Below the pieces are notes generated by a model, which worked only from the letters and a program-made list of their open reading frames with translations, was not told where the DNA came from and made no database searches. From contig CAJUGT010000076.1 of the NCBI GenBank assembly GCA_910586435.1, forward strand, positions 1 through 18,965: DNA of 18,965 nucleotides, given 5' to 3'. The DNA is from an uncultured Acetatifactor sp. (GTDB lineage Bacteria; Bacillota; Clostridia; Lachnospirales; Lachnospiraceae). Position numbers and translations under genes: made by a program. Shown here piece after piece: positions 13,480-18,965 of this stretch (its first letter is position 1; every line of letters begins with the position of its first letter).

Positions 13480-15186
13480 TCAGGGGTTTTGCTTTGAGCC
13501 GCTGTCTCCAAGGTTCACAATGATATAGTCCTCCATTTCCACAATGGAACCTTTCTTCGGCCATGCCGGACCATTTTCCATTAATTCCAGGGCTTCCTGC
13601 CGATGCTGTATATCCCACGCAAAAGAAAAACCATGCATTTTCCAGAACTTTATCAATTCGCTTCCCGGCATCCCATATGCATATGTTCCCCATTGAATCA
13701 TGGAAAGCGCAGGTGTCTCAGCCGTGGCGTATCCCTTCCCCTCCACATTATATTTCTCAAAAATCTCCTCATCCACCGCACTCACCAGCCAACGAATCAG
13801 TTCATACTTCTTAGACCATTCAGGGACATAGACATCACTGATGAGACTCTCCGGCGCCCCATAGCTCCCAATGACACAAATCGGCTTTCCCTCCTGGCAG
13901 TTTTCCAGAATATCCAGAGCAATAGCGTTCATAACCACTCTGTCATTTTCATATTTCCTGGCGTCCACATAGAGCCAGTGATTCATCTCATATCCCTGCC
14001 AGTACAATAGAACTCCCACTCCCAAAAGCGCCCCCACTCGAACACTCCGTCTACTGATATCCTTAATCTCCCAGGCCATAAGCAACACCGCAAATGCAGT
14101 GAGCAAAGGAACATATTCACTGGAGCGGTAATAGGTTGCCCATCCTTCTAAAACAGGCATAATCCAGGGAATGAATACAATCCCCGCAATGGAACATAAA
14201 ATCCAGGCATCCCTTTTCTTTACTGTGTACCTCATACCCCACAGCGCCAACACCCCTACTGCCAGCACCAATATCATAATTGGTGTGTAAACAATGGCAT
14301 GAAGATAATACTTCACAAAAAAATCCTTCAGTACATAAATAAACTCGCCGATGTCCCTTGTGCCGTCAAACCATCCGGCAAGCAATCCGAAAATATCCCC
14401 CAGCCCCCTTGACTCCAATACCTTCGCCTGTTCTTCCAAGTGATCCATCATGGTTATTCCGCCCACAATCAGCGTCCTGAACATCATGGTTATGATACAG
14501 ATTGCCAACAGGTTTATGAGCCAGTCCCGGACCTTTCTGCTGTATTCTTCTTTGTCCAGAACCCGGATTAACATAAAATTCATCATCATGGCCATAAGGA
14601 ACACAATCATGAACGCTTCATAAAATCCAAGAGCCGTCACCAGCAAAAGAGACGCTCCCAGCAATCCCCACAGCCTCTTATTGCGGTACCATTTTCTGTC
14701 CTTCCGGCTGCCGGGCCCTTCCGTTCTGAAAGAATTCATCGCAAAAAGCACCGCCAACGCCGTAAAACCATATCCAAGATAGATTCCATCCTGAAGATAC
14801 CATATCACCACTTCGCTGAGAATAGGACTTGAAAGCATGACCATTCCAAATATGGTATACGCGCCTGGGGAAATCTGTTTGCCAAACATCCGGTAAAAGA
14901 CCACACACCATAAAGTTATGGACAGACAAAACACTGACAGCCCTACTGCCTCCACAAAGTGGGGATTATATCCCAGGGGCAGCACTTTATTCATCAGATA
15001 AAGACACCACCGCCCCATTGCCGGCGATACTCCATCCACATAATACAATTTAAAAGATGTATCGTCGATTCCCACGGTAGGATTCACCAACAATGTGATA
15101 TAACTGAGTATCATCATAAACGGAATTCCCACCGCAAAACATTTTTGACGCCAAAAATACCTTACATCATTCCATATGCCAACCAT
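13480..15186 (-). CDS. GtrII-like glucosyltransferase domain membrane protein
   Basis: The 568-residue protein has about ten to eleven hydrophobic segments between residues 15 and 410 and a soluble C-terminal part of about 150 residues. The first periplasmic loop has DDTSFKLYYVDGVSPAMGRW, close to the D-D and GRW pattern of the GtrII (Glucos_trans_II) family. Members transfer glucosyl residues from a lipid carrier onto surface polysaccharides. The soluble C terminus (ICVIGSYGAPESL, then WGTYAYGMPGSEL) is usual for clostridial members. AAGGGG lies 5 bases before the ATG at 15186. It is convergent with the CYTH gene and stands beside, but not in, the GDP-fucose operon, so a shared role in surface glycans is possible but unproven. 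Confidence 0.8.
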   Translation of the reverse strand: MVGIWNDVRYFWRQKCFAVGIPFMMILSYITLLVNPTVGIDDTSFKLYYVDGVSPAMGRWCLYLMNKVLPLGYNPHFVEAVGLSVFCLSITLWCVVFYRMFGKQISPGAYTIFGMVMLSSPILSEVVIWYLQDGIYLGYGFTALAVLFAMNSFRTEGPGSRKDRKWYRNKRLWGLLGASLLLVTALGFYEAFMIVFLMAMMMNFMLIRVLDKEEYSRKVRDWLINLLAICIITMMFRTLIVGGITMMDHLEEQAKVLESRGLGDIFGLLAGWFDGTRDIGEFIYVLKDFFVKYYLHAIVYTPIMILVLAVGVLALWGMRYTVKKRDAWILCSIAGIVFIPWIMPVLEGWATYYRSSEYVPLLTAFAVLLMAWEIKDISRRSVRVGALLGVGVLLYWQGYEMNHWLYVDARKYENDRVVMNAIALDILENCQEGKPICVIGSYGAPESLISDVYVPEWSKKYELIRWLVSAVDEEIFEKYNVEGKGYATAETPALSMIQWGTYAYGMPGSELIKFWKMHGFSFAWDIQHRQEALELMENGPAWPKKGSIVEMEDYIIVNLGDSGSKQNP

Positions 15187-15233
15187 AAGTACCCCTTACC
15201 TACTCCATGACGAGTTTATAATCAATCGCTCAT

Positions 15234-15506
15234 TCATTGCGCCGCCCAAAATACCTGCTTTACAACGCATGTCCCAAAAGGGACCAAACAACTTCCGCCA
15301 AGCCACAAGAAGGCTGCCCAAATACTATTATACCCGGCAACTCCATCCACGGCAAGTCCCAACTTTTGCTGCAAGGCAATTGTCTCGCTCCTGGACACCT
15401 TCCCATACATCCCGTCTTCCTCCTGGTGGTGTCCCAGGATTTCATTGCACCGGCGCTGCCACCACTTCACTACTGCTCCCCTTCGGGTCTTGGTATGAAG
15501 CGGCAA
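15234..15506 (-). CDS. peptidoglycan-binding domain fragment (frameshifted)
   Basis: The frame contains a PG_binding_1-like repeat: RRGAVVKWWQRRCNEILG, EEDGMYGKVSRSETIALQQK and LGLAVDGVAGYNSIW. Such domains anchor lytic enzymes and endolysins to the cell wall. The first residues from TTG 15506 lack a ribosome site and are better seen as a continuation of the frame at 15470-15586, which overlaps it by 37 bases. A one-base insertion around 15500 would join them into a protein of about 118 residues. The C terminus after SIWAAFL is hydrophobic and not typical. No catalytic amidase or lysozyme domain is nearby, so it is probably the remains of a prophage or ICE lysin. Confidence 0.55.
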   Translation of the reverse strand: MPLHTKTRRGAVVKWWQRRCNEILGHHQEEDGMYGKVSRSETIALQQKLGLAVDGVAGYNSIWAAFLWLGGSCLVPFGTCVVKQVFWAAQ

Positions 15507-15586
15507 ACAAATTCTTTATAAAATTTATTCATGTCCACATTTCCTGATATACCAGGAATTGCTGACATCAATCTTTTCTCTTCCAC
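15470..15586 (-). CDS. N-terminal part of broken peptidoglycan-binding protein, 38 residues
   Basis: GTG at 15586 follows GGGAGG by 7 bases, one of the best ribosome sites in the window. It encodes MEEKRLMSAIPGISGNVDM, then NKFYKEFVCRFIPRPEGEQ and a double stop. The last dozen codons overlap the peptidoglycan-binding frame in another phase. The strong site with an abrupt end indicates a frameshifted gene start rather than an independent peptide, though a stand-alone small protein cannot be excluded. A palindrome TTCCTG/CAGGAA (15541-15558) lies within it. Confidence 0.45.
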   Translation of the reverse strand: MEEKRLMSAIPGISGNVDMNKFYKEFVCRFIPRPEGEQ

Positions 15587-15619
15587 GCTCTCACCTCCCT
15601 TCTGTCCAGATTCAATACT

Positions 15620-15841
15620 TCACTCTCTACTTTTAGTAGAATAGCAAAGTAAAAAAATATAGTCCTGAGGGATTCCATAAAGCCTGGACATCATTTCTAC
15701 TTCTGGAGTTCCAGGAATAACCTTGCCCTTTTCCCAATTCACTACCGTTGTTTTACTTACTTTCATAGCCCTTGCAGTATCTTCCTGTGTCATTTTTGCA
15801 TTTACTCTTGCTGCTGCAAGGCTGATCTGAAATTCCGCCAA
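15620..15841 (-). CDS. small XRE-family repressor
   Basis: This 73-residue protein consists almost entirely of a Cro/CI helix-turn-helix: ISLAAARVNAKMTQEDTARAMKVSKTTVVNWEKG, then IPGTPEVEMMSRLYGIPQDYIFL. It starts at TTG 15841, with GAGAGG about 9 bases upstream. It is divergent from the larger XRE protein at 15979, and the spacer carries repeated operator-like sites, the usual layout of a phage or ICE regulatory switch. Its last codons (TCTACTAAAAGTAGA) form a palindrome like those sites (15627-15639). Confidence 0.85.
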   Translation of the reverse strand: MAEFQISLAAARVNAKMTQEDTARAMKVSKTTVVNWEKGKVIPGTPEVEMMSRLYGIPQDYIFLLCYSTKSRE

Positions 15842-15877
15842 TATACGTCACCTCTCTTTCTGGATTTTACTATACTC

Positions 15878-15950
15878 TACTTTTTATAAACTATGAATAC
15901 TTTTTGTAGAATTTTTTCAAATTCAGCATTGCCTTTTTCTACTTTTTGTT
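15878..15950. promoter_or_regulatory. repeated operator-like sites between divergent XRE genes
   Basis: TACTTTTTATA (15878-15888), TACTTTTTGTA (15898-15908) and TACTTTTTGTT (15940-15950) are near-identical. The first two start exactly 20 bp apart, and the TAC...GTA ends are inverted. A matching palindrome CTACTTTTAGTAG sits at 15627-15639. They are likely binding sites for one or both flanking XRE proteins. Confidence 0.5.
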
Positions 15951-15978
15951 GTACTATACAAAGAGGAGGTATTAACAT

Positions 15979-16425
15979 ATGTCAGAAAAATCCTATCAAA
16001 AGATTTTTTCCAAAAACTTAGCTTATTACATGTATTTAAATGGAAAAACACAGACTGATTTGATAAACGATTTGGGATTTAACAAATCTGCTGTTTCCAC
16101 ATGGTGCAATGGAACAAGGTTACCAAGAATGGATAAAGTAGAAATGTTAGCCAAGTATTTCAATATTAATCGTTCTGACTTAATAGAAGAAAAATCAGAC
16201 AATGTTGAAACTGCTTTAACCCCAAAAGACAATCGAGATATTGCCAAGGATCTTGATTCTATTATGGAAAAGTTGCAATCAGGCAATGATGGCCCTGCAA
16301 GTTACAATGGAGAAGAACTATCCCCAGAAGCAATGGAACTTTTTAGAGATGAACTAGAAATCGCCCTGAAACGGCTAAAAATCATGAACAAGGAAATGTA
16401 CACTCCGAAGAAATATAAAAAGTAG
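15979..16425 (+). CDS. XRE-family repressor of ICE/prophage type
   Basis: The 148-residue protein has an N-terminal helix-turn-helix (about 8-68: IFSKNLAYYMYLNGKTQTDL, then INDLGFNKSAVSTWCNGTRLPRMDKVEMLAKYF) and an acidic helical C terminus (about 90-140). The latter is the part that, in ICE repressors of the ImmR type, is cleaved by a partner ImmA metalloprotease. GAGGAGG lies 7 bases before the ATG. An ImmA/IrrE-like remnant follows 9 bases after the stop, so the pair was once a repressor and anti-repressor unit. With ImmA broken, the repressor would stay locked on (inference). Confidence 0.88.
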   Translation: MSEKSYQKIFSKNLAYYMYLNGKTQTDLINDLGFNKSAVSTWCNGTRLPRMDKVEMLAKYFNINRSDLIEEKSDNVETALTPKDNRDIAKDLDSIMEKLQSGNDGPASYNGEELSPEAMELFRDELEIALKRLKIMNKEMYTPKKYKK

Positions 16426-16434
16426 GTGATATAA

Positions 16435-16539
16435 TTGGGGAATTGTGAAATATGTCGCAAAATACAATACCAGGGCCCCATTAAACTGGCTAGATTACTT
16501 GGCATTGAAGTACAGTTTGGATGTTATATGTTCCTTTAG
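16435..16539 (+). pseudogene. ImmA/IrrE metalloprotease N-terminal remnant
   Basis: TTG at 16435, with TAGGTG about 6 bases upstream, encodes 34 residues including CEICRKI and PIKLARLLGIEVQFG, the conserved start of ImmA/IrrE-family proteases (typically ...YNTRDPxxLARxLGIEV...). The alternate frame over the same bases reads VKYVAKYNTRAP, so there is also a small frame disturbance. The HEXXH zinc motif and everything after about residue 30 is absent. Right after VQFG the sequence becomes DUF3644 code in another frame. Confidence 0.6.
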
Positions 16540-17303
16540 AAAATTGTGTTCAAAAAGTGTTTACCAACAATAAAGACCCTTTAAGAATCAATCTGGAAAA
16601 AATTATTGAACTACGCAATTCAAGCACACATTTTATCACTGAAGAATATGAAATGGTATACATCCCTTTGTTCCAGGCATGTGTACTCAACTTTAACGAG
16701 AAAATGCTGACGTCTCACGATGTTGATATGACAAGAGTTATTCCACAAAATTTCCTCACACTCTCTGTAAGTATGAAAGCATTGGATGAATCTGAAATAA
16801 TTGCAAAATACCCTGAAGAAATAGCCACAAAATTATTAGATATTAATGCAAATATTTCTGATACAATTCAAAATAATAATGACAAGTTTGCCATACGCAT
16901 AGACCATTATCATTATATAACCAAAAATAAGGGCAAGGCAACTTCTTTTGTCTGAATAGATAATTCTTCTGACACAAAAGTAAAAATCATCAAAGAATTA
17001 AAGAATCCGAATGACACACACAAATATAGCACTACCAGCTGCGTAAACGAAATTTGTGCATGCTTGTCCAGGTTAGGAATAACATTAAAGTTTAATGGTG
17101 AAAATAAGAAATTTAACGCATATCACTTTAATTTGTTCTGCAAGTATTATGGTATAAAAGAAAATCGAAAACTATGTTACCAGCACCATTTAACACATAC
17201 ATATGGATACAGCATACAGACAATAGATTTCATAGTAGAAGAGATCCGAAAAGACCCTGATAATATTATCCATAACCTACGGAACTTATTAACGAAAAAA
17301 TAA
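16521..17303 (+). pseudogene. DUF3644 protein, N-terminally deleted and split by in-frame UGA
   Basis: From ATG 16521 the frame gives a DUF3644-like core: PLRINLEKIIELRNSSTHFITEEYEM and the following PLFQACVLNFNEKM, a signature of this family, whose members are often found with mobile elements and phage defence. A TGA at 16953-16955 interrupts it; the same frame then continues KVKIIKELKNPNDTHKYSTTSCVNEIC to TAA at 17301. The two halves therefore form one reading frame with a single stop, likely a former Trp codon. The expected N-terminal segment of roughly 80 residues is missing, replaced by the ImmA remnant. The fragment 17064-17303 has no ribosome site. Family naming is from memory of the motif. 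Confidence 0.65.
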
Positions 17304-17537
17304 GCTAACCCCAGGGGCAAAGGATTCTAAGCTTTACAGCCTACTCCCATTCGGGAACCCAGCCTTATCCATCACAAGTTAACTTATTTGTAGTATAATA
17401 GTATGCCTTATATTTGTCAAGATATGTATCAAAAATAACACAGGATGGAATTCCATGGTTACTGTTCACTCTGTGACCATGTTTAGGTTGAGCCGAAGCG
17501 GCATTTAAAAAATCTATAAGAAAGAGAGGACTCATTC
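17304..17537. other. intergenic region with hairpin upstream of Uma2 gene
   Basis: It holds CCCCAGGGG just after the DUF3644 stop, a TATAAT at about 17395-17400 with no good -35, and an imperfect hairpin CATGGTTAC (17454-17462) with GTGACCATG (17473-17481). The hairpin lies about 55 bases before the next gene. No gene or att core could be identified. Confidence 0.35.
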
Positions 17538-18083
17538 ATGTCATTACCGCAAGAGAAAATCTACACTACCAAAGATATCTACGCCCTGCCGGACGGCCAA
17601 AGGGCAGAGCTGATTGACGGCCGGATGTATATGATGGCTCCACCGAATACCAAACACCAGCAGATTGTAAGTGAATTGACTATCACTATAGGAAATTATA
17701 TCCGTTCCAAAGGAGGAAACTGCAAAGTGTTTCCTGCCCCATTTGCAGTGTTCCTGACTGAAGATGAGCTAAACTATGTTGAGCCTGACATCAGTGTAAT
17801 ATGCGACAAGAACAGGCTGACAGAGAAGGGCTGTAACGGTGCGCCGGACTGGGTGATTGAAGTTACTTCCCCATCCAACCCACAACATGATTATGGTGTC
17901 AAACTATTCAAATACCGAACGGCAGGTGTACGGGAATACTGGATTGTCAACCCACAGAAAAATACTGTTACAGTATTTGACTTCGAGAATGAGACAAATT
18001 CAAACCAATACAGTTTTGAAGATAATATCTCAGTGTGCATATATAAAGACCTAAGCATTAATATAGCTGATTCACTTTCATAA
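17538..18083 (+). CDS. Uma2 family (DUF820) endonuclease-fold protein
   Basis: The 181-residue protein has the Uma2/DUF820 layout: YTTKDIYALPDGQRAELIDG, then MMAPPNTKHQQIVSEL, YVEPDISVICD with Asp84, PDWVIEVTSPSN with Glu108, and a final KLFKYRTAGVREYWIVNP with Lys122 and Lys125. This matches a PD-(D/E)XK nuclease core. Uma2 proteins are abundant in cyanobacteria and Firmicutes; their function is largely unknown, with transposon or restriction roles proposed. AGAGAGGA precedes the ATG by about 7 bases. It lies between the broken DUF3644 gene and the integrase, within the accessory island, and looks intact. Confidence 0.9.
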   Translation: MSLPQEKIYTTKDIYALPDGQRAELIDGRMYMMAPPNTKHQQIVSELTITIGNYIRSKGGNCKVFPAPFAVFLTEDELNYVEPDISVICDKNRLTEKGCNGAPDWVIEVTSPSNPQHDYGVKLFKYRTAGVREYWIVNPQKNTVTVFDFENETNSNQYSFEDNISVCIYKDLSINIADSLS

Positions 18084-18085
18084 AT

Positions 18086-18120
18086 AAAACCGCCCAGTGT
18101 TACCAGCACTGAACGGCTTT
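18086..18120. terminator. imperfect terminator-like hairpin after Uma2 gene
   Basis: CCG-cc-CAGTG (18090-18099) pairs with CACTG-aa-CGG (18107-18116), flanked by AAAA on the left and CTTT on the right. The T-run is better on the minus strand (TTTTATTT). It is probably the end of the Uma2 transcript. Confidence 0.5.
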
Positions 18121-18135
18121 AGACACACCCCATAG

Positions 18136-18183
18136 AGGGATGATACACAGGTCTCTCAAACCTACACATATTGTATCATCCCT
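18136..18183. repeat. 12-bp perfect inverted repeat
   Basis: AGGGATGATACA (18136-18147) and TGTATCATCCCT (18172-18183) are exact complements, with an inner AGGT/ACCT pair. The repeat lies between the Uma2 gene and the integrase, just before a terminator. It may be part of the integrase leader or of the element's attachment region. Confidence 0.65.
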
Positions 18184-18188
18184 GCGGG

Positions 18189-18234
18189 CACCCAGTCAAT
18201 CAGAACATTTGTTTCTGGTTGGGTGTTATTTTTA
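18189..18234 (+). terminator. Rho-independent terminator upstream of integrase
   Basis: CACCC (18189-18193) pairs with GGGTG (18221-18225), and CAGAA (18201-18205) with TTCTG (18213-18217), followed by TTATTTTTA. It would stop plus-strand transcription before the integrase gene, or act as an attenuator in its leader. Confidence 0.7.
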
Positions 18235-18332
18235 TACAACATTTTAAGTAAAAACGTGCCCCCATTTGACACATCGTTGAGAGGTGTGGGGGGTTCTGTT
18301 GGCAAAATTATAGTACACAGGAGGATGACACA

Positions 18333-18725
18333 ATGAAAATCGAAAAACTTCCCTCCGGCTCCTACCGGATACGGAAAACTTACAAGGGCCAGACGTACAC
18401 CGTCATATTTGACAGCAAGCCCACCCAAAAGGAAGCCATGCTCGCCATGGCAAAGGAGCTGGAAAAAGCACAATCCATCAAAACAAACTTAATTTTTCAG
18501 AAAGCAGCGGAAAACTATGTGGATATGAAGCGGAACGTGCTTTCTCCAAGGACGATAAAGGAATATACCGAAACCGTGAACCGATTCCCTGAGTGGTTCC
18601 TAAAGCTTCCAGTATCTGATATTACACAAATAGAAATCAATAAACTGGTAAATGAACTATCCAAATCCAAGTCCCCTAAGACTGTGCGAAATTACCACGG
18701 CTTCCTGACAGCCGTTTTAAGGTAA
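18333..18725 (+). pseudogene. tyrosine integrase truncated by IS66 insertion
   Basis: AGGAGG lies 8 bases before the ATG. The 130 residues comprise the arm-binding domain (MKIEKLPSGSYRIRKTYKG, about 1-50) and most of the SAM-like core-binding domain (YVDMKRNVLSPRTIKEY, then the SKSKSPKTVRNYHGFLTAVL helix), as in Tn916/ICE-type integrases. The catalytic domain with the RKHRY residues is absent. The stop TAA (18723-18725) belongs to the end of the inserted IS66 element. The rest of the gene presumably resumes beyond the right edge, after the IS. The enzyme is inactive as it stands. Confidence 0.85.
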
Positions 18726-18965
18726 GCGTCAAATAAGAACGTGTAGTGAAAAATTTGGCGTTCTCCTGTAAACTTAGGGTTAGAGTTTTTAGATTTCACT
18801 CCCAAAACTTTAAATCCAGATAAAGGAGAATACCCATGGACATTTCCACTTTAACTCCGGATAAACAGGTAAAACTTCAGTACTGGCTGGACGTGATCCG
18901 GCAATGCAGAGCCTCCGGCCTGACAAACCAGGCATGGTGCGAACAGCATGATATCTCTTTAAAAA
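18722..18965 (+). mobile_element. IS66 family element, left end (continues past window)
   Basis: The element begins GTAAGCGTCAAATAAG at 18722; IS66 termini typically start GTAAGCG. The first gene of the IS66 set starts at 18836. IS66 elements usually duplicate 8 bp of target, which would be GTTTTAAG (18714-18721), to be found again at the far end. It interrupts the integrase gene. Confidence 0.8.
18836..18965 (+). CDS. tnpA: IS66 accessory protein TnpA, partial
   Basis: ATG at 18836 follows AAAGGAGAATACCC, with the GGAG 7 bases away. The 43 visible residues include LTPDKQVKLQYWLDVIRQCR and SGLTNQAWCEQHDIS, the typical N-terminal helix-turn-helix-like region of IS66 TnpA (OrfA) proteins. TnpB and TnpC would follow outside the window. 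The frame is open at the edge. Confidence 0.85.
   Translation, partial: MDISTLTPDKQVKLQYWLDVIRQCRASGLTNQAWCEQHDISLK

Noticed and set aside
1..18965. CRISPR arrays, tRNA or rRNA genes
   Set aside because: No regularly spaced direct repeats, cloverleaf or rRNA-like sequence was seen on either strand.

Overview
The window looks like a chromosomal segment of a spore-forming, gut-type Bacillota, most likely Lachnospiraceae. The grounds are AT-rich intergenic DNA with strong GGAGG ribosome sites, TTG and GTG starts, a Csp-like germination protease family member, an Agr-like GHKL/LytTR pair, and ICE and IS66 elements of the kind common in that family. I assign no species.

Layout. (1) 1-5433, mostly minus strand: a decaying Agr-like quorum-sensing module. 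In transcription order it holds a LytTR response regulator (4195-4896), a GHKL sensor kinase split by a one-base frameshift in an A8/T8 tract (4192-2923), a perfect-stem terminator, a two-copy 13-bp direct repeat with a 22-bp period upstream of an AgrD-like peptide frame whose expected ATG reads AAG, then a lipoprotein, a broken SH3-like remnant and a second lipoprotein that leaves the window. A divergent XRE regulator with paired palindromic operators sits at 5110-5433. (2) 5434-5920: low-coding DNA with two short overlapping frames that may be remnants. (3) 5921-7714: a Csp/subtilisin-like S8 protease with an intact triad but an abruptly ended C terminus. (4) 7791-12541: a minus-strand run, probably one operon, of DJ-1/PfpI protein, gmd, fcl (together making GDP-L-fucose), M18 aminopeptidase and XRE regulator. 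It ends at a bidirectional terminator, with a 97-bp hairpin MITE just upstream of that terminator. (5) 12845-15186: a CYTH-domain protein and a GtrII-like membrane glycosyltransferase, convergent and separated by a shared terminator. (6) 15234-18965: an accessory island of broken genes. It holds a frameshifted peptidoglycan-binding protein, two divergent XRE repressors with repeated operator-like sites, an ImmA/IrrE N-terminal remnant running directly into a DUF3644 fragment that also carries an in-frame UGA, a Uma2 endonuclease-fold protein, and a tyrosine integrase cut at codon 130 by an IS66 element that continues past the right edge.

The Agr-like module is the most interesting part. Regulator, promoter repeats and lipoproteins look intact, but the signal gene and the sensor are each one nucleotide away from function. 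That fits either recent inactivation or tract-length switching of the sensor. No agrB-like processing protease is visible in the window.
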